Source of the DNA: Cryobacterium zongtaii
GTDB lineage: Bacteria; Actinomycetota; Actinomycetes; Actinomycetales; Microbacteriaceae
DNA length: 64,000 nucleotides
NCBI RefSeq assembly: GCF_002909375.1
Contig: NZ_PPXD01000009.1
Location: forward strand, 124,001 to 188,000
Reading direction: 5' to 3'
Below, piece after piece: positions 41,805 to 51,224 of the stretch; positions within the stretch are counted from its first letter, which is position 1; every line of letters starts with the position of its first letter. The position numbers and the translations under genes were made by a program. The notes under the pieces were generated by a model, which made no database searches, was not told the DNA's origin, and was given only the letters and a program-made list of their open reading frames with translations.

Positions 41805-42857
41805 ATCACTACGAAAAGGACGCACGCCCTCGTGGGCCTGCTCACCGCCGTCGCGCTCGCCACCCTGTCGGGCTGCGGCGCCTCCGAGGAGATCGACTCA
41901 CCGGCGGCCCTGGCCGTCGCCAGCGACGGGAAGACGGGGTATCCCCTCGTCGTCTCGAACTGCGGCTCCGAGCAGACGTTCGAGGCCGCCCCGGAGCGCG
42001 TGGTGTCGTTGGACCAGAACTCGACGGAGATCCTGCTGTCGCTCGGCCTGGAAGAGCGCATGGTCGGCACCGCGTCGTGGACCGACCCGGTGCTCGACTC
42101 GCTGGCCACCGCGAACTCGGCGGTGCCGCGGCTGGCCGACAACGCGCCCACCTACGAGGTGCTGTTGGGCACCGACCCCGACTTCGTCACGGCCTCGTTC
42201 GGTCGCCACTACGCCGACGCCGGGGTCGCCAGCCGCGAACGGCTCGCCGAGACGGCCATCGGCTCCTACCTCTCGCCCACCGACTGCGACAACGGTGTGA
42301 GCGTCAACGGCGGCGGAACCCGCACGACGGCACTCAAGGTCGACGCGTTGTACCAGGAGATCCGCGAGCTGGCCGAGATCTTCGACGTGTCGGACCGGGG
42401 CGAGGCGCTGGTCAGCGAACTCGAAGGGCGGGCCGCGGCGGCCTCCGACGGCCTGGACTTCGACGGACGCACGGTCATGTTCTGGTTCGCCGACACGAAG
42501 ACGCCCTACATCGCCGGCGGCCTCGGCTCAGCGGCGCTTCTGGCCAGCACTACGAACATGACGAATGTCTTCGCCGACACCGCCGACGATTGGCCTGCCG
42601 TTGGCTGGGAGAGCGTCGTCGACGCCGACCCGGACATCCTCGTCCTGGGTGATCTGCAGCGCGACCGCTTCCCCGGCGACCGTCTCGACGAGAAGATCCA
42701 ATTCCTCGAGAGCGACCCCCTCACCAAGAACCTCGAGGTCGTGCAGGAGCAGCGCTACATCGCCCTGCACGGCGCCGAGATGAACCCGTCCATCCGCTTC
42801 GTCGACGGCCTCGAGAAGATCCGTGCCTGGTGGGACGAGCACAAGGGCGCGCTCTGA
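41805..42857 (+). CDS. Iron-siderophore ABC transporter substrate-binding lipoprotein, non-canonical start
   Basis: The protein is 350 residues if initiated at ATC 41805. AGGAG lies five bases before that codon, and the sequence that follows (TTKRTHALVGLLTAVALA...LSGC) is an ideal lipoprotein signal. No ATG, GTG or TTG occurs in frame between 41733 and the GTG at 41832, which would remove the positive n-region and leave only 14 residues before the lipid Cys. The mature part is a FecB/FhuD-like binding protein (ERVVSLDQNSTEILLSLGL). It is controlled by the iron box upstream and starts the transporter operon. Confidence 0.8.
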   Translation: MTTKRTHALVGLLTAVALATLSGCGASEEIDSPAALAVASDGKTGYPLVVSNCGSEQTFEAAPERVVSLDQNSTEILLSLGLEERMVGTASWTDPVLDSLATANSAVPRLADNAPTYEVLLGTDPDFVTASFGRHYADAGVASRERLAETAIGSYLSPTDCDNGVSVNGGGTRTTALKVDALYQEIRELAEIFDVSDRGEALVSELEGRAAAASDGLDFDGRTVMFWFADTKTPYIAGGLGSAALLASTTNMTNVFADTADDWPAVGWESVVDADPDILVLGDLQRDRFPGDRLDEKIQFLESDPLTKNLEVVQEQRYIALHGAEMNPSIRFVDGLEKIRAWWDEHKGAL

Positions 42858-43917
42858 GCACCGTTGCCGCCGCGTCGGTGACCCGCGGGCGGCCCCTGCC
42901 GCGCGCCGTGCTCGGCCTGGTCCTCGGCCTGCTCGGCCTGGTCGCGATCGTGCTCTCGGTGGGCGTCGCCGTCACGCTCGGCCCCGCGGATGTGTCCCTC
43001 GTCAACGTGCGCGACATCCTGCTGAACCATCTCGCGTTGACCGATATCCCGGTGCGTGTCTCGGAGGATGCGATCGTCTGGCAGGAACGGCTGCCGCGGG
43101 CCCTGGTCGCAGCGGCGTGCGGGGCCGGGCTCGGCCTGAGCGGGGTCATTCTGCAGTCGCTGTTGCGCAATCCGCTTGCCGACCCGTTCGTGCTCGGGGT
43201 GTCCTCCGGGGCGTCGACGGGGGCGGTGCTCGTCGGGGTTCTCGGCATCGGCGGCGGAGCCATCGGGCTCTCCGGCGGCGCGTTCATCGGCGCCCTGGCC
43301 GCGTTCGGCTTTGTGCTGCTCCTCGCCCGGTTCTCGTCCGCCGGCACGGCGGGGGTCATCCTGGCCGGCGTCGCGAGCACCCAACTGTTCTCGGCGCTCA
43401 CCTCCCTGGTCGTGTTCGCCTTCGCGGACTCCGACGAGACCCGTGGGGTGATGTTCTGGCTCCTCGGCTCGCTCGAAGGCATGCGCTGGGACGACGTGGC
43501 CCTCAGCTCCGGCGTGGTCACGGCGGGCGCCCTGGTCTGCCTGGTCTGGGCGCGATCGCTCGACGCCTTCGCGTTCGGTGAGGATGTCGCCGCGTCTCTC
43601 GGCATCCACGTCGGGCGCACCCGGCTGATCCTGTTGATCGTCACGGCCCTGCTGACCGCCACCCTGGTGAGCATCGCGGGCGCCATCGGCTTCGTCGGCC
43701 TGGTTCTGCCGCACGCGGCCCGCCTGCTCTTCGGCCAGCGCCACTCGAGGGTCATCCCGGCCACGATTGTGCTCGGCGCTGTCTTCATGGTGTGGGTGGA
43801 TGCCGCGTCCCGCGTCGTCTTCGCCCCCACCCCGCTGCCGGTCGGCGTGGGCACCGCCCTCGTGGGCGTTCCCGTGTTCGTGCTGTTGCTGCTGCGGAAC
43901 AAGGGCAGGGGCAGGGC

Positions 43918-43921
<4 letters not shown>
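42854..43921 (+). CDS. FecCD-type siderophore ABC permease, uncertain start
   Basis: The permease has about 355 residues and nine to ten membrane segments. It carries the FecCD landmark LLRNPLADPFVLGVSSGAS, and AGAIGFVGLVLPHAAR near the C-terminus that contacts the ATPase. The start is unclear: CTG at 42854 overlaps the previous stop (CTGA) with AAGG upstream. A GTG at 42878 lacks a ribosome site, and a GTG at 42830 lies inside the previous gene. The stop overlaps the GTG of the ATPase gene. Confidence 0.88.
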
Positions 43922-44688
<767 letters not shown>

Positions 44689-44722
44689 CGGCCGCGCCCC
44701 GCGGCGGCCGGATTCGGAGGGT

Positions 44723-45592
44723 CTAGGCCGTGTTCGCCGGGCGCCGGTAGAAACCGGCCAGCGCCGCGGTGAACGCCTGCGGCTGCTCCACCCACGGGTA
44801 GTGCCCCGCGCCGGCGATGGTCACGGCACGGCCGTTCGTGAACAGGTCCGCGACGGCCAGCACCGGGGCCAGCCCGGTGAGGCCGTCGTCGGCGCCCGCG
44901 ACCACCAGAACCGGGCAGTGCACCTGCGCCAGGCCGATCAGGATGCCCGCCGGGTCGGCCCCGGCGAAGAACAGGTCCTGCGCCGCGGGATGCCAGGCGC
45001 CGGTCGCCTCGTGCTCCCGGGCCTGGGCCGTCCACCGCGACCAGCCGATCGGGGCGAGGTAGGGGAACAGGTGGTTGAGGTAGGAGGCGGTCTTCGCCGC
45101 CGTCGCCGCGATCCGGTGCGCGACGTAATCGGCGTACCAGGGCTCGGCGCGGTGCCCCGTGATGATGTGCGAGCTGTCGTCGGGGACGGTCACGAGCCAC
45201 TGCGCGGGTGGGGTGAGCAGGCACAGGCTTGCCAGCCGATGAGGGTGGCGGGCCGCATAGGCGAGCGCGACGCGGGTGCCGGCCGAGTGGCCGAGCAGCT
45301 CGATCTCGGCCAACCCCAGGTGCCGGCGGAGCGCCTCGACGTCGTCGGCCAGGGCGGGCCAGGATGCGGCGGGCGCGGTGGGCGACGGCGACGACGCCCC
45401 CACGCCCCGCTGGTGCAGCACCACGAGGGTGCGCAGGCGGGTGAGCCCGGCCAGATCGCCCAGGTACTCCGGATGCCGGGCCGGCCCGCCGGCCAGCACG
45501 ACCAGCGGCGGGCGCTCAGGCGCGCCCGCCGCATCCGGAGTCAGAACGTCGTAGTGCAGAACGGTCTCATCGTGCGACGCGAAGCTTGGCAT
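44723..45592 (-). CDS. Alpha/beta hydrolase, proline-iminopeptidase-like
   Basis: The protein has 289 residues. The oxyanion region is VVLAGGPARHPEYLG (replacing the usual HGGPG), the nucleophile elbow is GHSAGT, the acid lies in VVAGADDGLTG and the His in GAGHYPWVE. The cap domain (about residues 140-205) contains AEPWYADYV. It probably hydrolyses a small ester or amide. TACGGT lies exactly six bases before the ATG, so a leaderless transcript is likely. It is convergent with the iron operon. Confidence 0.85.
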   Translation of the reverse strand: MPSFASHDETVLHYDVLTPDAAGAPERPPLVVLAGGPARHPEYLGDLAGLTRLRTLVVLHQRGVGASSPSPTAPAASWPALADDVEALRRHLGLAEIELLGHSAGTRVALAYAARHPHRLASLCLLTPPAQWLVTVPDDSSHIITGHRAEPWYADYVAHRIAATAAKTASYLNHLFPYLAPIGWSRWTAQAREHEATGAWHPAAQDLFFAGADPAGILIGLAQVHCPVLVVAGADDGLTGLAPVLAVADLFTNGRAVTIAGAGHYPWVEQPQAFTAALAGFYRRPANTA

Positions 45593-45598
45593 GACCCC

Positions 45599-45604
45599 AC
45601 CGTA
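45599..45604 (-). promoter_or_regulatory. -10 element TACGGT of the leaderless hydrolase gene
   Basis: On the minus strand TACGGT is followed by six bases and the ATG at 45592, with no ribosome site between. Confidence 0.6.
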
Positions 45605-45629
45605 CCGAGCCGCCCACGCCGAAGCCGGG

Positions 45630-46430
45630 TTAGAGCTCGAAGGGGAAGCCGAGGTCGTCGGGGTAATCGCCGAGCGCGGTGAGCTGGGCGGCGGCGCGCT
45701 GCAACGCGGCGAGGGCCAGGCCGAGGGTGCCTGGGCCGAAGCTGACCCTGGAGACGCCGAGTTCGGCCAGCCGCGCCAGGGGAACGGCGCCGGGGTTCCC
45801 GATCACGGAGATGCGGCCGTTCACCTCGTCGAGGGCGCGCTTGACCTTGTCTTCGTCGCCCAGGCCGAGGAAGAAGATCACGTCGGCGCCGGCGTCGAGA
45901 TAGGCGTTGGCACGCTGAACGGCCTCGGCCCACTCGCCGCCGCCCGCGAGGGTGTCGACGCGGGCGTTGATCACCAGGGGCACTCCGGCCGCCTCGGCGC
46001 CCTCCCGCGCCGCGGCGACCCGGGCGGCCGCGGTGGGGATGTCGAACTGCGGCGCCTTGGTGGCGCCCACGGAGTCTTCGATGTTAATGCCGGCGGCCCC
46101 GGCCTCCTCGATCAGGCGGCGCACGTTGCGGGCGACCCCCGCGGCATCCGCCGCGTAGCCCTTCTCGAAGTCGACCGAGACCGGCAGGTCGGTCGCTCCG
46201 GTGATGATGCGGGCGGCGATGATGGCCTCGTCGACGGTGAGGCCCTCGCCGTCCGGCAGACCGCGCACGTTGGACACCGAGTGCGAGGCACTGGCGAGGG
46301 CTTTCACGCCCGGGGTCTCGGAGACGATCTTGGCGGTGATCGCGTCCCACACGTTCGTGACGATCAGTGGCGTTCCGGGCACGTGCAGGGCGTTGAGGAG
46401 TTCGGCCTTGTTCAGCAGTGTGGTTGTCAT
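45630..46430 (-). CDS. Isocitrate lyase/PEP mutase superfamily protein
   Basis: The protein has 266 residues from the ATG at 46430. The superfamily marks are VTNVWDAITAKIV, VSVDFEKGYAADAAG (metal-binding acidic motif), AGINIEDSVG and the loop VINARVDTLAGGGEW. The canonical lyase cysteine motif KKCGH is absent, so it is neither isocitrate nor methylisocitrate lyase. Related proteins cleave C-C bonds in oxaloacetate- or carboxy-PEP-like acids. The substrate is unknown. It is divergent from an 88-residue orphan gene. Confidence 0.85.
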   Translation of the reverse strand: MTTTLLNKAELLNALHVPGTPLIVTNVWDAITAKIVSETPGVKALASASHSVSNVRGLPDGEGLTVDEAIIAARIITGATDLPVSVDFEKGYAADAAGVARNVRRLIEEAGAAGINIEDSVGATKAPQFDIPTAAARVAAAREGAEAAGVPLVINARVDTLAGGGEWAEAVQRANAYLDAGADVIFFLGLGDEDKVKRALDEVNGRISVIGNPGAVPLARLAELGVSRVSFGPGTLGLALAALQRAAAQLTALGDYPDDLGFPFEL

Positions 46431-46499
46431 CGGTCCAGTGTGCCGGGTGCGCCGGTGTAAACGCTGGAGGGTTTCAGACAAAGACACAGCGCTGTCAAG

Positions 46500-46511
46500 C
46501 GTGTATACACG
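46500..46511. promoter_or_regulatory. Perfect 12-bp palindrome CGTGTATACACG
   Basis: This self-complementary site lies between two divergent genes (starts 46430 and 46557). It is a candidate operator; no regulator is adjacent, so its binder would be encoded elsewhere. Confidence 0.5.
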
Positions 46512-46556
46512 TCGCCGCTTTGGTCTTAGCGTGAGGTCTACACCGAGGGAGATGTC

Positions 46557-46823
46557 ATGCAGGCTCACACCCTCACGGTCGGCGAGCGCCTGTTCCGATT
46601 GCGCAGCTCGTGCGACGTGACCGCGCTCGTAGCAGCCCTCACGGCCGCCGTCCGGCAGGGTGGCGGAATGGTCAGGCTACCCGTCGTCGGCGATGTCGGT
46701 GTGGAGGCGCTCGTGTCACCCGGCGTCAGCGTGGTGCTGGAGACGTTCGAGGTGGATCCGCTCGCGCTTCTGGACCCGGCGGTGCCGGTGCCGTGGTTCG
46801 CCGTCGACGATTTCGACTACTAG
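46557..46823 (+). CDS. Small hypothetical protein
   Basis: This 88-residue protein starts at an ATG with GAGGGAGA upstream, so it is probably real. The sequence has alternating helix and strand (LFRLRSSCDVTALVAALTAAVRQG, GMVRLPVVGDVGVEALVSPG) and ends in the acidic aromatic tail WFAVDDFDY. No Cys-rich, membrane or signal feature. I do not recognise a family. It ends just upstream of the thiamine riboswitch. Confidence 0.55.
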   Translation: MQAHTLTVGERLFRLRSSCDVTALVAALTAAVRQGGGMVRLPVVGDVGVEALVSPGVSVVLETFEVDPLALLDPAVPVPWFAVDDFDY

Positions 46824-46847
46824 TCCGGGTGTGAACAATCCGGCCGC

Positions 46848-46853
46848 TAGGGT
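46848..46853 (+). promoter_or_regulatory. -10 element TAGGGT of the thi operon
   Basis: TAGGGT lies six bases before 46860, just upstream of the TPP riboswitch, and is the most likely promoter of the thiMED transcript. Confidence 0.55.
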
Positions 46854-46863
46854 TTCGGTAGTG

Positions 46864-46942
46864 ACACGGGGTGCCCTGCCAAACGGCCGGGGCTGAGAAA
46901 ACACCCGTTGAACCTGATCTAGTTCGTACTAGCGAAGGGATG
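46864..46942 (+). ncRNA. TPP riboswitch (THI element)
   Basis: All conserved blocks are present: ACGGGGTGCCC, GGCTGAGA, ACCCGTTGAACCTGATCTAG and GTACTAGCGAAGGGA. The helix of the pyrophosphate arm closes with CTAGTTCGTACTAG. The 3' end supplies GAAGGGA, which also acts as ribosome site for thiM, so TPP binding should block translation initiation. Confidence 0.95.
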
Positions 46943-46948
46943 TCCCGG

Positions 46949-47767
46949 ATGACCATCCGTCTGACACCAGAGAATGCTGCCCATCTGCTCGACCGTCTGC
47001 GCGAGAGCCAACCTCTCGTACAGTGCCTCACCAACGCGGTGGTGACCAACTTCACCGCCAACGTGCTGCTGGCCCTGGGAGCCGCGCCCGCGATGGTGGA
47101 CGTGCCCACCGAGGCCGGACCGTTCGCCGGGGTGGCCTCCGGAGTGCTGGTGAACGTGGGCACCCCGCACGCCGAGCAGCGCACTGCGATGCTCGAGGCC
47201 GCGTCGGCCGCACACGCCGCCGGCACCCCCTGGGTGCTCGACCCCGTCGCGATCGGCGTGCTGCCGGTGCGCACCGGGCTGGCTCGCGAGCTGCTGCACT
47301 TCCGGCCCACGGCCATCCGCGGTAACCCGTCGGAGATCATCGCCCTGGCCCAGCTGGGCACCGGCGGCCGAGGCGTCGACGCTACCGACTCGCCGGAGGG
47401 CGCCGCCGACGCCGCCGCCCTGCTCGCCCGCAGCACCGGAGCGAGCGTGGCCGTGTCGGGCGCGGTCGACCTCATCACCGACGGTTCGCAGACCATCCGG
47501 GTGGCCAACGGTCACGTGCTGCTCACCCGGGTCACCGGCGGCGGATGCGCGCTCGGCGCGGTGACCGCCGCCGTGCTCTCGCTCGTCGACCGGGACGAAC
47601 CCGGCGCAACGCTCGCCGCGACCGCCGCCGCCACGCTGTTGTACACCGTTGCCGCGGAGCTCGCCGCCGCCGACGCGGCCGGGCCGGGCAGTTTCGCGGC
47701 GCACTTCCTCGACCGGCTGCACTCCCTCGACGGCGCCACCGTCATCGACCGGGCGCGGCTGGCGTGA
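46949..47767 (+). CDS. thiM: Hydroxyethylthiazole kinase
   Basis: This 272-residue protein phosphorylates 4-methyl-5-hydroxyethylthiazole in thiamine salvage. Motifs are [34 protein letters not shown] and [11 protein letters not shown]. The ATG at 46949 was chosen over 46940 because GAAGGGA then has an eight-base spacing. It is the first gene of thiMED; its stop overlaps the GTG of thiE. Confidence 0.95.
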   Translation: MTIRLTPENAAHLLDRLRESQPLVQCLTNAVVTNFTANVLLALGAAPAMVDVPTEAGPFAGVASGVLVNVGTPHAEQRTAMLEAASAAHAAGTPWVLDPVAIGVLPVRTGLARELLHFRPTAIRGNPSEIIALAQLGTGGRGVDATDSPEGAADAAALLARSTGASVAVSGAVDLITDGSQTIRVANGHVLLTRVTGGGCALGAVTAAVLSLVDRDEPGATLAATAAATLLYTVAAELAAADAAGPGSFAAHFLDRLHSLDGATVIDRARLA

Positions 47768-48405
47768 GCGATCTCTCGCTCTACCTCGTCACCGACACCG
47801 CCCTGTGCGGTGCCAGGGGCGTGCTGAGAACCGTGATCGACGCCGTCGCCGGCGGCATCACCACCGTGCAGGTGCGCGACAAGACCGGGTCGGACGACGA
47901 CGTGCTGCGCCTGCTGCTGCAGGTGGCCGACGCGGTCGGTGACCGCGCCACCGTGGTCGTCAACGACAGGGTCGACGTGTACCTGCGGGCGCTCGCCGAG
48001 CGCGCCGCCGTGCACGGCCTGCACGTGGGCCAGGGCGACGAAGCCGTGGCCAGAGTGCGCGACAGGGTCGGCTCCGACGCGATTGTGGGCATCACCGCCA
48101 ACACCCCGGCCGAGCTCGACAGGGTCTTCGCGCTGCCTGCCGGCACCGTGGACTACCTGGGCGTCGGCGTCATCCGGGCCACCAGCACCAAACCCGACCA
48201 TCCGCCCGTGCTCGGGGTGCCCGGCTTCGCCGCGCTGGCCGCCACGAGTGCGCTGCCCTGCGTCGCGATCGGCGGCATCGGGCTCGCGGACGTCTGGCCG
48301 TTGCGCCGGGCCGGGGCCGCCGGGGTGGCCGTGGTGTCGGCCGTCTGCGCCGCTCCGGATGCCCGCGCCGCTGCCAGCGCCCTGCACCGGGAGTGGACCC
48401 GATGA
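47764..48405 (+). CDS. thiE: Thiamine-phosphate synthase
   Basis: The protein has 213 residues from the GTG at 47764 (GTGA overlap). It joins HMP-PP and HET-P to thiamine phosphate. Motifs are [26 protein letters not shown] and GLHVGQGD, and IGGIGLADV binds phosphate. The stop overlaps the ATG of thiD. Confidence 0.95.
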   Translation: MSDLSLYLVTDTALCGARGVLRTVIDAVAGGITTVQVRDKTGSDDDVLRLLLQVADAVGDRATVVVNDRVDVYLRALAERAAVHGLHVGQGDEAVARVRDRVGSDAIVGITANTPAELDRVFALPAGTVDYLGVGVIRATSTKPDHPPVLGVPGFAALAATSALPCVAIGGIGLADVWPLRRAGAAGVAVVSAVCAAPDARAAASALHREWTR

Positions 48406-49298
48406 CCGGGCCGAGGGAGATCCCCCGGGTGCTCAGCATCGCCGGCACCGACCCCACCGGCGGCGCCGGGATTCAGGCCGACCTCAAGAGCATCGCCGCC
48501 AACGGCGGTTACGGCATGGCCGTGGTCACCGCGCTCGTCGCCCAGAACACCCGCGGGGTGCGTTCGGTGCACATCCCACCGGTGTCCTTCCTCGTGGAAC
48601 AGCTCGACGCGGTCAGCGACGACGTCACCATCGACGCCGTGAAGATCGGCATGCTCGGCCAGGCCGACCTCATCGAGGCCGTGGCCGCGTGGCTGGCCCG
48701 GGTGCGGCCATCCGTGATCGTGCTCGACCCGGTGATGATCGCCACCAGCGGCGACCGGCTGCTCGACGCGTCCGCCGAGGCCGCGCTCCGCGCCCTGGTG
48801 CCGCTGGTGCACCTGGTCACCCCGAACCTGCCCGAGCTGGCCGTGCTCGTGAACGAACCCGAGGCCGCCGACTGGGCAGGGGCCCTCGAGCAGGGCGAGC
48901 GGCTCTCCCGCGCCTGCGGCACCCGGGTGCTGGTCAAGGGCGGCCACCTGGCCGGTCCGGCCTGCCCGGATGCCCTCGTCGACGCGGCCGGCACCGAGCC
49001 AGGGCGGGCCCGCATCGTGCAGGTCTCCGCGCCGCGCATCAACACCGTGAACACCCACGGCACCGGCTGTTCGATGTCGTCGGCCCTGGCCACGCTGGCG
49101 GCCCGGCACCGGGACTGGCCGCGGGCGTTGACCGAGACGAAGGCCTGGCTCAGCGACAGCGTGGCCTCCGCCGACCGGCTCGAGGTGGGCGGCGGGCACG
49201 GCCCGATCAACCACTTCCACGCGCTCTGGGCGGCGGCCGGAACGCATCCGGAGCCACCGCCTCGAGGGCTCAGCCCATCTGGTTCTGCCGGGCCTTGA
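48402..49298 (+). CDS. thiD: Hydroxymethylpyrimidine/phosphomethylpyrimidine kinase
   Basis: The protein has 298 residues from the ATG at 48402. Its motifs are SIAGTDPTGGAGIQADLKSI, DAVKIGMLG, VLDPVMIATSGD and the catalytic loop THGTGCSMSSAL. With ThiM and ThiE it makes thiamine phosphate from salvaged thiazole and pyrimidine. No thiC, thiG or thiL is here. The last ~10 codons overlap the 3' end of the convergent MFS gene by 29 bases. Confidence 0.95.
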   Translation: MTGPREIPRVLSIAGTDPTGGAGIQADLKSIAANGGYGMAVVTALVAQNTRGVRSVHIPPVSFLVEQLDAVSDDVTIDAVKIGMLGQADLIEAVAAWLARVRPSVIVLDPVMIATSGDRLLDASAEAALRALVPLVHLVTPNLPELAVLVNEPEAADWAGALEQGERLSRACGTRVLVKGGHLAGPACPDALVDAAGTEPGRARIVQVSAPRINTVNTHGTGCSMSSALATLAARHRDWPRALTETKAWLSDSVASADRLEVGGGHGPINHFHALWAAAGTHPEPPPRGLSPSGSAGP

Positions 49299-50598
49299 CC
49301 GGCAGCAACAACAGCAAGCCGATGACAAGCACCAGCACGATGCCCAGGATGCCCCAGTAGGTTTCGCCGAAAATGGTCACGGCCAGTGCGAACGCCGTGG
49401 GGGCCAGGAAGCTGGCGGCACGACCGGTGGTGGCATACATGCCGAACACCTCGCCCTCCCGGCCGGCCGGGATGATCCGGGCCAGGAAGGTGCGGCTGGC
49501 CGACTGGGCGGGCCCCACGAACAGGCACAGGGCCAGGCCGGCGGTCCAGAAGACGATCTGGCCGCCGTCGTGCAGCAGGAACACCAGGCTGCCGCTGACG
49601 ATGAGGCCCACCAGGGCGGTGACGATGACGGGCTTGGCGCCCAGCCTGTCGTCGAGCACGCCCACGCTGATGGTGGCGACGCCGGCCACCACGTTCGCGG
49701 CGATCGCGAAGATGATCACCTCGCCGGGGGAGAAGCCGAACGCCGACGCGGCGAGGACCCCGCCGAAGGTGAAGACGCCGGCCAGGCCGTCACGGAAGAT
49801 GGCGCTGGCGAACAGGAAGTAGACCACCTGGCGGTTGGTCTTCCAGAGCTTGGCCACGTCGCGGCCCAGTTCGACGTAGGACTGGAAGAAGCCGACCTTG
49901 GCGCGCTTCGCGGCATCCGGCGCCCGGTATTCGGGCACCCGCAACAGCAGCGGCAGCGCGAACAGGCCGAACCACGCGGCGGCGATGAGCATCGTCACCC
50001 GCACCGCCAGCCCGTTTTCGCTGGTGACGCCGAACAGGCCCACCTCGGGGCTGATGAAGCCGAAGTACACGATCAGCAGCAGCACGATGCCACCGATGTA
50101 GCCCATGCCCCAGCCGAAACCGCTCACCTTGCCGATGGTGCGTGGCGTCGAGACCTGCGCGAGCATGGCGTTGTAGCTGACCCCGGCGAGCTCGAAGAAC
50201 ACATTGCCGGCGGCCAGCAGCACCAGGCCGAGCAGCAGGTACTCCGGAGTGGGCAGCACGAAGAACATGCCGGCGGTGAGGCCAACCACGATGAAGGTGT
50301 TCACGCCGAGCCAGAACTTGCGCCGGCCGGAGGAGTCCGAGCGGGCGCCGGTGACCGGGGCGAGCACGGCGATCAGGAACCCGGCGATCGCGAGCGCCCA
50401 GCCCAGCTGCGCGGCGACGTCGCCCTCCTCGCCGAATGAGGAGCCGGTGAGGTAGACCGAGAAGACGAACGTGGTGACCACGGCGTTGAAAGCGGCCGAG
50501 CCCCAGTCCCACAGGCTCCAGGCGACGACGGCGGCGCGGGCGGGAGTGTGGGCCGCGGGGGCGTGGGCGGCGCCGTTGCCGTCGAGTGTCTCGGTCAT
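49270..50598 (-). CDS. MFS transporter, Atg22/UMF1-like
   Basis: The protein has 442 residues and twelve hydrophobic segments. The phrases AWSLWDWGSAAFNAVVTTFVFS at the N-terminus and FELAGVSYNAMLAQV in TM5 are hallmarks of the Atg22/UMF1 family, whose yeast member exports amino acids from the vacuole. Bacterial substrates are unknown. TAGGGT lies exactly six bases before the ATG at 50598. It is convergent with thiD, and a thiamine-related substrate is only a guess. Confidence 0.88.
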   Translation of the reverse strand: MTETLDGNGAAHAPAAHTPARAAVVAWSLWDWGSAAFNAVVTTFVFSVYLTGSSFGEEGDVAAQLGWALAIAGFLIAVLAPVTGARSDSSGRRKFWLGVNTFIVVGLTAGMFFVLPTPEYLLLGLVLLAAGNVFFELAGVSYNAMLAQVSTPRTIGKVSGFGWGMGYIGGIVLLLIVYFGFISPEVGLFGVTSENGLAVRVTMLIAAAWFGLFALPLLLRVPEYRAPDAAKRAKVGFFQSYVELGRDVAKLWKTNRQVVYFLFASAIFRDGLAGVFTFGGVLAASAFGFSPGEVIIFAIAANVVAGVATISVGVLDDRLGAKPVIVTALVGLIVSGSLVFLLHDGGQIVFWTAGLALCLFVGPAQSASRTFLARIIPAGREGEVFGMYATTGRAASFLAPTAFALAVTIFGETYWGILGIVLVLVIGLLLLLPVKARQNQMG

Positions 50599-50604
50599 GC
50601 GTTC

Positions 50605-50610
50605 ACCCTA
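50605..50610 (-). promoter_or_regulatory. -10 element TAGGGT of the leaderless MFS gene
   Basis: On the minus strand TAGGGT is followed by six bases and the ATG at 50598; there is no ribosome site. Confidence 0.6.
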
Positions 50611-50653
50611 GGGCCGTGGGGTGAACAATGGGCGACGGATGTTCGGGCAGTTG

Positions 50654-51145
50654 TCAGGGCAACAGCGATCTGTGCATCACGTGCAGGCCCACATATCCGT
50701 GCACCGGATGGCGGAAGGCGCCGGGCACGGTGGCGAGGATGCTGAAGCCCAGATTCTGCCAGAGGCTCACGGCGTTGTGGTTGGTCTCCACCACGGCGTT
50801 GAACTGCATCGCGCGGAACCCCGCGTTCGCGGCCTGCTCGAGGACATGCTCGGCCAGGGCGCGGCCGATGCCTCGACCGGCCGCCTGCGGGGCCACCATG
50901 AAGCCGGCGTTGCACACGTGACTTCCCGCCGCCGGCTGGTTGGGGTGCAGCTCCGCGGTGCCGAGCACCCGGCCGTGGTCCTCGGCCACGAAGACCCGGC
51001 CGCCGGGCTTGCCCAGCCACCACGCCTGAGCGTCGGCCTCGCTGGTGTCCCGTGGCCAGCAATAGGTCTCGCCGGCCGCCACAACGTCCCGCAAAAAGGG
51101 CCAGATCGCGCCCCAGTCGCCCTCCCGGGCTTCCCGTATCTCCAT
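50654..51145 (-). CDS. GNAT N-acetyltransferase, phosphinothricin-acetyltransferase-like
   Basis: This 163-residue protein starts MEIREAREGDWGAIWPFLRD. The acetyl-CoA loop lies in QAAGRGIGRALAEHVLEQA, followed by FNAVVETNHNAVSLWQNLGF. The arrangement fits the PAT/Pat-like GNAT group that acetylates small amines. TAATTT lies six bases before the ATG at 51145. It is co-directional with the LacI gene, separated from it by the palindromic element copy B. Confidence 0.87.
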   Translation of the reverse strand: MEIREAREGDWGAIWPFLRDVVAAGETYCWPRDTSEADAQAWWLGKPGGRVFVAEDHGRVLGTAELHPNQPAAGSHVCNAGFMVAPQAAGRGIGRALAEHVLEQAANAGFRAMQFNAVVETNHNAVSLWQNLGFSILATVPGAFRHPVHGYVGLHVMHRSLLP

Positions 51146-51151
51146 TCCCCC

Positions 51152-51157
51152 AAATTA
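51152..51157 (-). promoter_or_regulatory. -10 element TAATTT of the leaderless GNAT gene
   Basis: On the minus strand TAATTT is followed by six bases and the ATG at 51145. It adjoins the palindromic element copy B. Confidence 0.6.
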
Positions 51158-51162
51158 CCGGC

Positions 51163-51224
51163 CCGCGAGCCGTGACCTAAGCACCGAAAACCCGAGGTTT
51201 TGGCGCTCAATTCACAGTTCGCGG
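51163..51224. repeat. Palindromic intergenic element, copy B
   Basis: Outer arms CCGCGAGCCGTGA (51163-51175) and TCACAGTTCGCGG (51212-51224) match at 11 of 13 positions. The inner hairpin is weaker (arms around GAAAACC and GGTTTT). The right part encodes the last residues and the TGA stop of the LacI gene on the minus strand. It belongs to the same family as 1312-1377 and 55331-55393. Confidence 0.7.

Noticed and set aside
41333-42652. Plus-strand frame spanning the iron box into the binding-protein gene
   Set aside because: It is in a different frame from the binding protein and crosses the YbdK gene antisense; its product is Arg/Gly-rich noise.
45630-46430. Isocitrate lyase or methylisocitrate lyase assignment
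   Set aside because: The catalytic KKCGH motif is absent, so only the superfamily is supported.
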